DNA of 64,000 nt, from assembly GCA_019419995.1 (NCBI GenBank), contig JAHZHZ010000012.1, positions 1-64,000 of the forward strand, written 5' to 3'. Each line of letters starts with the position of its first letter. Positions within the stretch are counted from its first letter, which is position 1. The position numbers and the translations under genes were made by a program. Source of the DNA: Clostridiales bacterium (GTDB taxonomy: Bacteria > Bacillota > Clostridia > Christensenellales > Aristaeellaceae). The notes under the pieces are model-generated. The model was not told the origin of the DNA. It searched no databases and was given only the letters and a program-made list of their open reading frames with translations. Positions 9,878 through 19,831 of the stretch are shown here, piece by piece.

Positions 9878-10948
9878 TCAAATGATTTTCAAATCGTGAT
9901 CCAGCCGGTTCAAGGTCTCCGCGCCGTCTTCGGTAACCACCACTAGATCCTCGATGCGCACTCCGAAGCGTCCGGGGAGATAGATGCCGGGCTCCACCGA
10001 AAAACACATGCCCGGCCGGGCAATGATCTGACTGGTAGCGGAGTTATCTGGAAATTCATGTACCTCCATGCCGATGCCGTGGCCTGTGCGATGAATAAAA
10101 TACTCCCCATATCCCGCCTCCTCAATTACCTGGCGTGCAGCACGATCAAAGGCACTCATGGGCAGACCGGGACGCACGGCTGCACGGCCCGCTTCGTTGG
10201 CCCGACGACAAATTTCAAATACCTTTTTTTGTTCATCGCTGGCATGGCCAAAGAACACAGTGCGGGTCATGTCACTGCAGTAGTGTTTGCGAACTAACCC
10301 CACATCCAGAATCACGCTATCTCCCGCTTTGAGCCGGGTTTCATCATTGATATGGTGGGGCTCCGCACAATGGGGACCAAAACAGGTAATGGGTGCAAAG
10401 CTGGGTCCCTCGCCGCCTACCTCCCGGGCGTTTTTCAGATAAATTTCCTGAAGTTCGATTTCTGTCATGCCCTCTCGGAGAGCCGTCATGGTACGGCGCA
10501 ACGCCTCATCGTTGAGTCGAGAATTTTCCCGCATCAGTTCAATCTCCTGAGCATCCTTGCACATGCGAGCTTCCTCCACCGGAGCGGAACCCAGCACTGG
10601 TTCCACCCCCGGTACCGCAGCCATCAGTCGCAGCGTAAACTGCGTAGGCCAGCTGTTGTCAATGCCCAATCTGCCTGCCTTCACTCTGCTTGCCAGCATC
10701 TCCACCGGATCCTGCGTGTCGTCAAATTCCACCAGCTCCATACCTGGTTCTGCCTCTACCGCAAAGAGCCGGTTCGCATATAGTACACAATCTCCGTGAA
10801 CATTTAAATACAGCGCCAGCATGCGTTTGCCGGGTACAATCCACTTGCCTGTAAGGTAATATACTGCCGGCGTGGAAGTCACCAACAACTGTTCCAGGCC
10901 CAGTTTCTGCATGTTTTCAATGATACGCGCAAGTCTGCCCTGATTCAT
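9878..10948 (-). CDS. M24 family metallopeptidase (Xaa-Pro aminopeptidase/prolidase type)
   Basis: Cytoplasmic aminopeptidase of 356 residues, with an N-terminal creatinase-like domain (about 1-125) and a C-terminal pita-bread catalytic domain. The five metal ligands are visible in order: Asp in ILDVGL, Asp in CSDMTRTV, His in HRTGHGIGMEVHE, Glu in SVEPGIYL and Glu in VRIEDLVVV. Family members cleave N-terminal residues before proline or Xaa-Pro dipeptides. Length and domain order fit YpdF/PepQ; the two specificities cannot be separated from sequence. It lies upstream of its own terminator and 50 bases after the dCMP deaminase gene, so they may be co-transcribed. Confidence 0.9.
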   Translation of the reverse strand: MNQGRLARIIENMQKLGLEQLLVTSTPAVYYLTGKWIVPGKRMLALYLNVHGDCVLYANRLFAVEAEPGMELVEFDDTQDPVEMLASRVKAGRLGIDNSWPTQFTLRLMAAVPGVEPVLGSAPVEEARMCKDAQEIELMRENSRLNDEALRRTMTALREGMTEIELQEIYLKNAREVGGEGPSFAPITCFGPHCAEPHHINDETRLKAGDSVILDVGLVRKHYCSDMTRTVFFGHASDEQKKVFEICRRANEAGRAAVRPGLPMSAFDRAARQVIEEAGYGEYFIHRTGHGIGMEVHEFPDNSATSQIIARPGMCFSVEPGIYLPGRFGVRIEDLVVVTEDGAETLNRLDHDLKII

Positions 10949-10998
10949 AGTACACTTCTCCTTTATTCATATGTTTTCATTTCTACCGTCATTAGCGT

Positions 10999-11457
10999 TT
11001 ACTCTTCCCCATCTTCAAAGCGCTCCAGAAGTACGCCCCCCTCGCTGAGCATGTCCCGGGCAAATTCATCCGGATATCCGTGACGATATACCACGCGTCG
11101 GATGCCCGAATTGACAATCATCTTGGCGCAGATCACGCAGGGCTGATGGGTGCAGTATAACGTGGCTCCATCGATACTTATGCCCAGCCGCGCCGCCTGA
11201 ATGATGGCATTCTGCTCCGCATGGATGGCATAACAGGTCTCCGCATGCGTCCCCGAGGCAATGCCCCGCTTTTTCCGAAGGCATTCTCCGCGCTCTACAC
11301 AGGTCTTAATCCCCGCCGGTGCCCCATTGTATCCCGTGGTAACGATTCGCTTGTTCTTTACTATCACCGCGCCAATCTTTCTATCCACCTGATAGCAACT
11401 GGCCCACTGGGAGATGACTTGCGCCAATTCCATAAAGCGTGCATCCCATTTATCCAT
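10999..11457 (-). CDS. deoxycytidylate (dCMP) deaminase, ComEB-like
   Basis: Zinc deaminase of 152 residues that would convert dCMP to dUMP for thymidylate synthesis. The zinc-binding motifs are HAEQNAI (His plus proton-shuttling Glu) and HQPCVICAKM (two Cys). An extra cysteine-rich segment (KTCVERGECLRKKRG) matches the second structural zinc site common in ComEB/dCMP deaminases. The N-terminus MDKWDARFMELAQVIS is typical. Expressed leftward, divergent from groES. The name ComEB reflects its location in competence operons of Bacillus, but no competence gene is adjacent here. Confidence 0.92.
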   Translation of the reverse strand: MDKWDARFMELAQVISQWASCYQVDRKIGAVIVKNKRIVTTGYNGAPAGIKTCVERGECLRKKRGIASGTHAETCYAIHAEQNAIIQAARLGISIDGATLYCTHQPCVICAKMIVNSGIRRVVYRHGYPDEFARDMLSEGGVLLERFEDGEE

Positions 11458-11562
11458 CCTTTCAGCCTCCTCCTTCTTTCACTTTGTTCCTTCATTATAG
11501 CGTATTTCTTCTTTCCTGTCACCAAAATCAAAAAATTAACAGTATTTTCCCTGCTTAAGGTA

Positions 11563-11591
11563 TTGCTTTTTCTGTAAAAAGTGGTTACACT
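11563..11591 (+). promoter_or_regulatory. groESL promoter
   Basis: TTGCTT (11563-11568), 17-base spacer, TACACT (11586-11591), with the CIRCE operator starting 15 bases downstream of the -10. Confidence 0.75.
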
Positions 11592-11605
11592 ATCATTTGT
11601 AAGCG

Positions 11606-11632
11606 TTAGCACTCGGTTTTTAAGAGTGCTAA
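11606..11632 (+). promoter_or_regulatory. CIRCE operator (HrcA binding site)
   Basis: Perfect inverted repeat TTAGCACTC-N9-GAGTGCTAA, the exact CIRCE consensus. It sits at the transcription start of groESL, so HrcA repression under non-stress conditions is expected. hrcA itself is not in the window. Confidence 0.97.
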
Positions 11633-11651
11633 CAGCTCTCCACATCATTGA

Positions 11652-13664
<2,013 letters not shown>

Positions 13665-13700
13665 TTAATACTAATACCGCTCCTATAGACGGAAGTATTA

Positions 13701-13736
13701 AAAAACCCGATCCCTCAAAAGAGGGACCGGGTTTTT
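13701..13736 (+). terminator. groESL terminator
   Basis: AAAAACCCG and TCCCTC pair with GAGGGA and CGGGTTTTT around an AAAA loop, ending in a T run. It is nearly symmetric, so it can also stop the leftward gene beginning at 14743. Confidence 0.92.
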
Positions 13737-13747
13737 CATTTCAACTG

Positions 13748-14743
13748 CTACCGCTTCTTTAAAAAAGCTCCCTTTACATTGATTGCTACAGCTGTCGCTG
13801 CTACCAAAACCTTTAGCCAAGGAGAAGGAAGAGGAAGAACCACGACCACTGCCAAGAACACTCCCACTCCAAATCTTGGTGTAATCGGACAAAATACCGC
13901 TGCTGAGCAAACCAGCCCCAATACTGCGGCTATACCCACAGGCTCCAGAAGATTTATCCACCCTGCTGCTGCCGCTGGCCCCATCGCCATTGCGATCAGT
14001 AACAAATTCGTTCCCCTGCCTTCATCTGCCGTGCGGCGGTGGGGCGTACGCGCCAGGCGCCACAACATCCATCCGTAAAAAGGTGCGACCCCAATTGAAA
14101 CCCATGCGGACGTCGAGCAAAAAAATGGATGAAGAATCATTTCTGTTCCCACAATTATCAATGGATACAGCAACGTCTGCACGCAAGCCAGTGGCGCAAA
14201 GCCCAGATTCCGAGGTACCAGAGAAAATCCATGAGCCGGTTCAATGGCATAACTCGTACCCACAGCAATGGCCGCCCCTAGCGCTGCTCCCAATAACACA
14301 TACATCATTCCTGTATCAGCTACGTCCAGCAAAAAAGATGCCAATAATATACCATTTGCCACACAACTGAGCAGTACCCCATCAATACGCCGCCCTAGAG
14401 CGAACATACGTTCTTCAAATAGTTGCTCGATCATTAGCAGAGCTGCAGCACAGAGAGAAATGAATGCCGGCTGGCCATCTTCAAACCAAAAACCAAACTT
14501 TACGAGCAATGCCAGTATGGCCGCAGCAAATGCACAGGGAAGGAAGGCACCTCCAAATCTCCGGTCTACCCTGCGCACTCCTGGTTCCCAAGTGGCAGCA
14601 TTGCGGAAACAGTCCACTGCACATAGAGAAAGGAGCTGTAAGGCAAAATAGTATGCCATTAAGGAACCTTTTCCAAGATATGCTCCAATGCCGCACGTCA
14701 ACGGAAATAGTGCCGCCGTTGGACGAATGAGTCTGTTTTTCAT
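13748..14743 (-). CDS. polytopic membrane protein of unknown function
   Basis: I do not recognise this family. The 331-residue product has about nine or ten hydrophobic segments, including one near the N-terminus (ALFPLTCGIGAYLG), and no soluble domain. The ATG at 14743 follows AAGGGGG and lies 8 bases after the stop of the MBL hydrolase gene, so it is likely the last gene of that leftward operon. Many small residues and few charges suggest a transporter-like or scaffold protein, but nothing in the sequence fixes a substrate. Confidence 0.7.
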   Translation of the reverse strand: MKNRLIRPTAALFPLTCGIGAYLGKGSLMAYYFALQLLSLCAVDCFRNAATWEPGVRRVDRRFGGAFLPCAFAAAILALLVKFGFWFEDGQPAFISLCAAALLMIEQLFEERMFALGRRIDGVLLSCVANGILLASFLLDVADTGMMYVLLGAALGAAIAVGTSYAIEPAHGFSLVPRNLGFAPLACVQTLLYPLIIVGTEMILHPFFCSTSAWVSIGVAPFYGWMLWRLARTPHRRTADEGRGTNLLLIAMAMGPAAAAGWINLLEPVGIAAVLGLVCSAAVFCPITPRFGVGVFLAVVVVLPLPSPWLKVLVAATAVAINVKGAFLKKR

Positions 14744-14753
14744 AAATACCCCC

Positions 14754-15563
14754 TTAATCAAAGCGACCGCTAACCGAAAAGATACCCGTCACACCATCTC
14801 TGTTAGCCACATCCAGGCGCATATCCTTTCCTGGTAGCACACCTCCAGCTCGCAGGGCATCCTCGCAACATCGGCGAGCCAACTCCGGAAAGTTGTTCTC
14901 CTTGCTCAAATGCCCTAGCACAATCTGACGAGCCCCTGCATTTACCAGCTCCAGCGCACAGCTCCCCGCGTCATCATTACACAGATGGCCACGATTGGAC
15001 AGTATGCGCCGCTTTAAATCGTAGGGATAGCCACCCGCTTTCAGCATGTCTGGATCATAGTTGGATTCCAGTAAAACCGCATCGCATCCCCGCACATGAT
15101 TCATCCATCCCTTTTTTATACAACCCAAATCCGTTGCGACAGCAAAGCGTATACCACCGCGTTCAAAACAAAGTCCCACCGGCTCATTAGCATCATGGGG
15201 CGTGGAAAAGGGGGTTACATTTAAATCTCCCAGATAAAAATCCTGCTCCGGTATCATCACACAGCGCAGCAAGCTGTCCACCGAACCAATTTTCTCCTCC
15301 ATGCCCATCCAACTACCTGCCGTGGCATACACTGGCAGGTGATATTTCCGACTCAGAATTCCCACCCCACGCACGTGATCCACGTGCTCATGAGTCACCA
15401 AAATCGCACTGAGTTCTTCGGGCCGCACGCCTATTTTTTCCAGCTCATGAATGATGCGCGAGCCAGACATTCCAGCATCTACCAACAGGTGGGTATTTCC
15501 GCACCCCACGTACACCGCATTGCCGCTGGAACCACTAAACAGCGGTGAAAAGCGCAGTTCCAT
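14754..15563 (-). CDS. MBL-fold metallohydrolase (YycJ/WalJ-like)
   Basis: Metallo-beta-lactamase-fold protein of 269 residues. The opening MELRFSPLFSGSSGNAVYVG and metal motif VTHEHVDHVRGV match YycJ/WalJ, a conserved Bacillota protein with predicted 5'-3' exonuclease or nuclease activity that links to cell-wall regulation and mismatch repair. Additional ligands are seen in FSTPHDANEP and VLGHLSKENN. The ATG at 15563 gives the usual N-terminus, although AAGGAG lies 14 bases away, which is long; an in-frame TTG at 15590 is the alternative. walRK genes, its usual neighbours, are absent here. Confidence 0.86.
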   Translation of the reverse strand: MELRFSPLFSGSSGNAVYVGCGNTHLLVDAGMSGSRIIHELEKIGVRPEELSAILVTHEHVDHVRGVGILSRKYHLPVYATAGSWMGMEEKIGSVDSLLRCVMIPEQDFYLGDLNVTPFSTPHDANEPVGLCFERGGIRFAVATDLGCIKKGWMNHVRGCDAVLLESNYDPDMLKAGGYPYDLKRRILSNRGHLCNDDAGSCALELVNAGARQIVLGHLSKENNFPELARRCCEDALRAGGVLPGKDMRLDVANRDGVTGIFSVSGRFD

Positions 15564-15586
15564 AAATTGTATTTCTGCTCCTTCTC

Positions 15587-16465
15587 TCAAACCCCTGTAA
15601 GGTCAAATTTTGGAATGTATTTCTCATCCGAAGATGAAAGTTCCTGTATAAAGCCATCTTCCATTCCCAGATCCATCAAATAATTGTACACCTGATCATA
15701 TTCTTGTTGAGTCAACCGCCGTCCCAGTTCGTCCACGTTGGCCGCTTCTCCGAAAGGAAGATACTGAGCCATCAGGCTCACCCATGCTCCAGGCAGTTCA
15801 TTGTGAATAAAATCTAGAATTTGCATGGATTCTTCCACGCAACCAGGGAGAATTAAATGACGGATCAGTGTTCCCCGACGAATTACACCTTGAGCATCCA
15901 ACTCCACTGGACCTGTCTGCCGCAGCATTTCCTTTAACGCCGGAGCTGCGGCCTCAAAGTAATCAGGCGCGCCGGAATATCGTTGGGCTGAACGAACGGA
16001 AATGTATTTTAGATCAGGCAGATATACCTGTACTCGCCCCTCCATGGCTCGCAGCGTTTCCACCTTTTCATACCCACCACTATTCCATACCACCGGGACA
16101 TCCAATCCACCTTCTAATGACTCATAGATGGCGTGGGCAAAATGTGTAGGATTGACCAGATTGATATTGTGCACGCCCTGATCAATCAGTTCTTCATAAA
16201 TTTCCCGAAGACGTTCTACACTTACGGTCTTTCCCCAACCTCCATGAGATAGTTCATAATTTTGACAAAAGCAGCACTGAAGGCTACAACCGGAAAAAAA
16301 CACCGCCCCAGATCCCCGACTCCCGGAAATTATCGGCTCCTCATCGTAGTGCGGTGCAGCTCTGGCAATGCGCGGCAGGACCCCCATGCCACATTTTCCC
16401 TTTCCCGTGTCCGATCGCAGAACCCCACAATTGCGGGGACACAAGCGACAGATAAATTCCTTCAT
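15587..16465 (-). CDS. radical SAM protein, PflA-like
   Basis: A 292-residue protein with the radical-SAM cluster motif in GCSLQCCFCQNYELS (CxxxCxxC). An N-terminal cysteine-rich segment (FICRLCPRNCGVLRS, then GKCGMG) could bind another Fe-S cluster or zinc. This architecture belongs to the COG1313 group, related to pyruvate-formate-lyase activating enzymes but with unknown target. It starts upstream of the MBL gene and its stop overlaps a possible upstream start of that gene. No glycyl radical enzyme is nearby, so an activase role is not supported by context. Confidence 0.86.
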   Translation of the reverse strand: MKEFICRLCPRNCGVLRSDTGKGKCGMGVLPRIARAAPHYDEEPIISGSRGSGAVFFSGCSLQCCFCQNYELSHGGWGKTVSVERLREIYEELIDQGVHNINLVNPTHFAHAIYESLEGGLDVPVVWNSGGYEKVETLRAMEGRVQVYLPDLKYISVRSAQRYSGAPDYFEAAAPALKEMLRQTGPVELDAQGVIRRGTLIRHLILPGCVEESMQILDFIHNELPGAWVSLMAQYLPFGEAANVDELGRRLTQQEYDQVYNYLMDLGMEDGFIQELSSSDEKYIPKFDLTGV

Positions 16466-16499
16466 TATATTCTACTCCTTAAATGAGTGTTCTCCACAA

Positions 16500-16515
16500 T
16501 GTTTCACGTGAAACA
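16500..16515. other. parS site 1
   Basis: Perfect 16-base palindrome TGTTTCACGTGAAACA, identical to the ParB/Spo0J parS consensus. It lies in the gap between the radical SAM and metallophosphoesterase genes, 13.3 kb from dnaA. Confidence 0.93.
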
Positions 16516-16637
16516 TTTATCTATTAAACGCTGATATCAAGGATTTGATGTGTGTAAAAAGGACCTGCGGCAATTTAAATAAAATTACAGATAATCATGT
16601 CACTTTACTCTCTGCCACTTTTAGAAGTCCAAATCCA

Positions 16638-17537
16638 TTATGGCAACTCAACCTCCGCCTGCTGCGGACAGCAAAGAGTAATAAGCCATGCCTCACTTCG
16701 ACTGCCCAGCCGCAGATTCACGTCTCGACAACCCACTCCCTGGCTCACCAACAGAGGCAAGTCGTCCGAATAGTACCATCCTCCCAGGCAACGTGCTTCT
16801 GCTTCCGGCATGTTCCGCAACGTGCGGCCAAATAGTCGAATTTGTCCACCCAAAGTGTGCCCAGAAAATACCGCGTCTGCCCATGGCCCTCCATTCCGTG
16901 CTTCGGCTACCCGCACTCCAACATAAGCAGAGGGATTGTGGGCAAATACCAGAACACACTCATCCCCACTAAAATAGGAACCCATCTCTTCGTAGGGAGT
17001 GCGCGTCTGCGTTATGTCACTCAATCCTGAAAGTATCAGTTTATCTTCAGAGCGTTCTACCGCAACACACGCATCATTAAGCAGTTGCACACCTGCAGAA
17101 GTCATGGCGTTTTCCAGCAGTTCTGTATCTTTATCTATCTCACCTGCCACGGCAAATTTGCCCATGCTCGCCGGAAAAGAAGCCAGTGAATTTTTGAAAA
17201 TTTCCGAAAATCCCTTCTTGTCATCAGAGACATAGTCACCACCCAAAATCAGTAGATCTGGTTCCAATGGACTGAGTCGATCCAATAACCGTGCGCAGGC
17301 CCTCTCATCCACTTCCGTGCGCAGGTTGAAATCTGATAAGAAGAGTAGCTTCGTACCATCGAAAGCCTCCGGTAAATCAGGGAGATAGAGTTGGGCACGG
17401 CAAAGGTGAAGTATATGGGCCTGTATATACATCCAAGCGCATAAACTCGCCAAAGCCACTGCCATAAACAAAAAGAAGCCCAGCGCCAGGCGCTGGCCCA
17501 GCGGCCTGCGTTTCTTTGCTTTTTTCTTTCCCGCCAT
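16638..17537 (-). CDS. membrane-anchored metallophosphoesterase-like protein, catalytic residues degenerate
   Basis: A 299-residue protein with a basic N-terminus, one transmembrane segment (LALGFFLFMAVALASLCAW) and an external calcineurin-type phosphoesterase domain of the YkuE/YaeI type. The fold motifs are recognisable but altered. SDxH reads SDFN, GNHD reads GEID and GHTHGGQ reads GHTLGGQ. GGDYV and the His of FAHNP remain. Several metal ligands are therefore missing and activity is doubtful. Start: the ATG at 17537 has GGAGGG four bases upstream; an in-frame ATG at 17573 would place parS site 2 inside the coding sequence. Monocistronic between the two parS sites. Confidence 0.75.
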   Translation of the reverse strand: MAGKKKAKKRRPLGQRLALGFFLFMAVALASLCAWMYIQAHILHLCRAQLYLPDLPEAFDGTKLLFLSDFNLRTEVDERACARLLDRLSPLEPDLLILGGDYVSDDKKGFSEIFKNSLASFPASMGKFAVAGEIDKDTELLENAMTSAGVQLLNDACVAVERSEDKLILSGLSDITQTRTPYEEMGSYFSGDECVLVFAHNPSAYVGVRVAEARNGGPWADAVFSGHTLGGQIRLFGRTLRNMPEAEARCLGGWYYSDDLPLLVSQGVGCRDVNLRLGSRSEAWLITLCCPQQAEVELP

Positions 17538-17546
17538 GCTCCCTCC

Positions 17547-17562
17547 TGTTTCACGTGAAACA
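17547..17562. other. parS site 2
   Basis: A second perfect TGTTTCACGTGAAACA, 1,047 bases from site 1, overlapping the 5' end or leader of the metallophosphoesterase gene. Two exact copies this close to oriC support a real ParB loading zone. No parA or parB gene is in the window. Confidence 0.93.
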
Positions 17563-17664
17563 TTTTTGTCCATAAACTGCCGGAAAATTCCTTAATTATG
17601 ACTATAACATGAACGACACACGACAAATGTCAGCTTTTCTACCTGTTTTGTCACAACATCAACG

Positions 17665-17693
17665 TTGAAATACAACATTGCTTCCATTATAAT
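17665..17693 (+). promoter_or_regulatory. promoter of the beta-propeller/CvpA genes
   Basis: TTGAAA (17665-17670), 17-base spacer, TATAAT (17688-17693), 55 bases before the ATG at 17749. Confidence 0.75.
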
Positions 17694-17748
17694 AGGATTG
17701 ATTAGGGTATACAAGGGATAAATATGAAAACAATGATCGGAGGATTCC

Positions 17749-18849
17749 ATGGAGAAGCGCCATACAGGTAAAATTCCATGGGCGGTTGTGCTGCTGATTC
17801 TCCTGATGTGTTGTGGCCTTGCCTTTGGCGCTGCAAAAATCAGTCAGCGCGTGTTTTCCAATGATAGCTTTGGCAGTTATCATGCTCTGGACATTGCCAA
17901 CCTTCAGGATCTGCAAACCACAGCCAACGGCTTTGTATATTACGACGGGAGTACCGTCTCAGCAATTACTTCTTCAGGTAAAGTAGATTGGAGTTATCTG
18001 GTAGGTGCCGATGCTGGCTTTACTGCCACAGATTATGGTGTAGCTACCTGGGTAGGGCAAACCATTACCTTAATTGACGGGGATACAGGTGCCACCACCT
18101 TTAACGGAAATATGGACGCCAATGTGCTGGATGCGCATATCGGTGGAAAGTATACAGCCGTCATCACCGGCGAGGAAACAAACAGTACAGTGGTTCTAAT
18201 GGAAACCGGCGGGCGCCAGGTCAGTCAAATTGTACTGGAGGACGTAACTGTCATCGATTTCGGATTTTTCTCCAATGAGAGCCTGTTGTGGTTGATGGTC
18301 TGTGATTCCAACGGTACCGTGCCCACCTGTAATATTCAAACCTACCGCCCTGGCAAAGAGATTGTGGGTTCTATTCACGATAATGAGCAGTTAGCCTACG
18401 CAGTAATGTTTCAATCTTCCCAGGTTCTGGTGGCAGGCGACACCTATCTGCGAAGTTACGATTATACTGGAACAGAAGATGTTTCCCAACGCAAGCTAAT
18501 CTATGGCTGGTATCTAACCAGCGCAGATGAAACTTCCAATGATCCACTGATGGCTTTCGTTAATGACGCCCAGCTCAAGGGTGAATCAGACATCCAGGAT
18601 GTGCGGTTGCTGCGTTCTAATGTGGATCGGGTAGTACGCTTACCCTTCGGTTGTATGAGTGTGGTAGCCATGGGAAATTCCATTTATGGCTTTACGGCTG
18701 ATGGTCATCTGGTAATTTATGATGCAGATCAGCCTAGTGCCAGTGCCTATCAATTGAATTTGAGCATTGATACCGTCTATGGCGTCACCCGAAACGGCAC
18801 GGCCGTATTGGGTAAAGGATCGACGGTTTACCTGGTTAATCTTGCCTGA
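17749..18849 (+). CDS. membrane-anchored beta-propeller-like protein (DUF5711-type)
   Basis: A 366-residue protein with one N-terminal transmembrane segment (AVVLLILLMCCGLAFGA). A long external part is made of repeated short beta-strand units with the pattern of WD/PQQ-like propellers (for example GFVYYDGSTVSAITSSGKVDWSY). It resembles a family of unknown function seen upstream of cvpA or ftsK in Clostridia. There is no catalytic motif. The role is probably structural or in protein binding at the cell surface. GGAGG precedes the ATG. CvpA follows 69 bases downstream, suggesting co-transcription. Confidence 0.7.
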   Translation: MEKRHTGKIPWAVVLLILLMCCGLAFGAAKISQRVFSNDSFGSYHALDIANLQDLQTTANGFVYYDGSTVSAITSSGKVDWSYLVGADAGFTATDYGVATWVGQTITLIDGDTGATTFNGNMDANVLDAHIGGKYTAVITGEETNSTVVLMETGGRQVSQIVLEDVTVIDFGFFSNESLLWLMVCDSNGTVPTCNIQTYRPGKEIVGSIHDNEQLAYAVMFQSSQVLVAGDTYLRSYDYTGTEDVSQRKLIYGWYLTSADETSNDPLMAFVNDAQLKGESDIQDVRLLRSNVDRVVRLPFGCMSVVAMGNSIYGFTADGHLVIYDADQPSASAYQLNLSIDTVYGVTRNGTAVLGKGSTVYLVNLA

Positions 18850-18918
18850 AGCTGGTATAATCAGGTTAAAGGCAGGGAAATCTGGGTACAAGACTAATTT
18901 TCAGGAGGATCGTCGAAT

Positions 18919-19647
18919 ATGAATATTGTAGACATTCTCATATTGGCAATATTGGCCTTCAGTTTGCTGGCGGGAATGCATCGGGGCTTTATGGTCTCCC
19001 TCTTTTCCACCATCGGCTTCTTCGGTTCTTGGTTTGGAGCAAGGGCAGTCTATGAGAAAGTAGCTAACTTGGCCCTGTCCAACACCACATTAATGAATGT
19101 GTTGAGTCAATATCTTGAGCCGGAGAATTTCTTTGCAAATGCTTCTCAGGCAGCTACCACTGTCACCGAGGTGGTTTCAGGAGGTGAAGCAGCCATTCAG
19201 TCTGCTGTTTCCACCGTTGCTGAAAAGATTCCTGTGTTTGCCAGTGCCTTTGAAGCCAATGTGCGAAACCAGGCATTCACCAGATTAAACATCAGCACGC
19301 TGGCAGACTATCTGGATCAAACTATCTGGCAGGCGGTGTTTCATGTTCTGGCGTTCATCTTATCGCTAATTATCATCTACATGGTAGTTTCTCTGGTGAT
19401 AAACCTGTTGGATCATGTGTTCCGTTTCTCAGTACTCAGGATGTTTGACTGGTTAGCCGGTGGTGTACTGGGGTTGGTGCGTGGTTTGGTAGTAGTTCTG
19501 TTGGTATTGTGCATTGTTCCCAGCGTCATTTCCCTAATTTCTCCGGAATTGACTCAGTCGTTGATTGCGGAATCTACGCTGTATAACTTCATGCGACAGC
19601 TTGATTTCCTGAATGTCTCCAACCTGGTGACGCAACTGATCGGCTAA
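18919..19647 (+). CDS. CvpA family membrane protein
   Basis: A 242-residue protein with the CvpA signature at the N-terminus: NIVDILILAILAFSLLAGMHRG followed by a Gly-rich helix. It has four hydrophobic segments, and a roughly 110-residue external loop sits between the second and third. CvpA proteins are needed for colicin V production in E. coli and act in envelope homeostasis elsewhere; the molecular role is unclear. It is longer than E. coli CvpA owing to the loop, as is usual in Bacillota. AGGAGG precedes the ATG. Lies between the propeller protein and ftsK. Confidence 0.82.
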   Translation: MNIVDILILAILAFSLLAGMHRGFMVSLFSTIGFFGSWFGARAVYEKVANLALSNTTLMNVLSQYLEPENFFANASQAATTVTEVVSGGEAAIQSAVSTVAEKIPVFASAFEANVRNQAFTRLNISTLADYLDQTIWQAVFHVLAFILSLIIIYMVVSLVINLLDHVFRFSVLRMFDWLAGGVLGLVRGLVVVLLVLCIVPSVISLISPELTQSLIAESTLYNFMRQLDFLNVSNLVTQLIG

Positions 19648-19656
19648 ATACAGATT

Positions 19657-19756
19657 GCGGGCGCTGCCCGCGAACATTTACGCGGTTTTTCCGGCAAGGC
19701 CCGCAAATGCGGAGGATCCCCCAGCTGTTACACGGATGGGATTTTCGTATTTGCGG
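19657..19756 (+). ncRNA. structured GC-rich leader upstream of ftsK (candidate)
   Basis: The 184-base gap before ftsK is more GC-rich than its surroundings and shows nested complementarity. GCGGGC (19657-19662) pairs with GCCCGC (19666-19671). CCGCAAAT (19701-19708) pairs perfectly with ATTTGCGG (19749-19756). GATCCC (19715-19720) pairs inside that with GGGATT (19738-19743). There is no T run, so it is not a simple terminator. I recognise no known riboswitch; a protein-binding leader or attenuator is possible. Confidence 0.4.
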
Positions 19757-19831
19757 CGCTTTTGTGTCAGGACCTTTCCGCTGCCGCATAACCGGCAAAA
19801 GGAAAATTCGCTTATTCTCTCTGGAGGAAAT

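Noticed and set aside
17549..17626. Alternative frame reading MFHVKQ across parS site 2
   Set aside because: parS in this frame always encodes MFHVKQ, as near many gidB/parB genes, but the frame overlaps the phosphoesterase out of frame and has no independent support.
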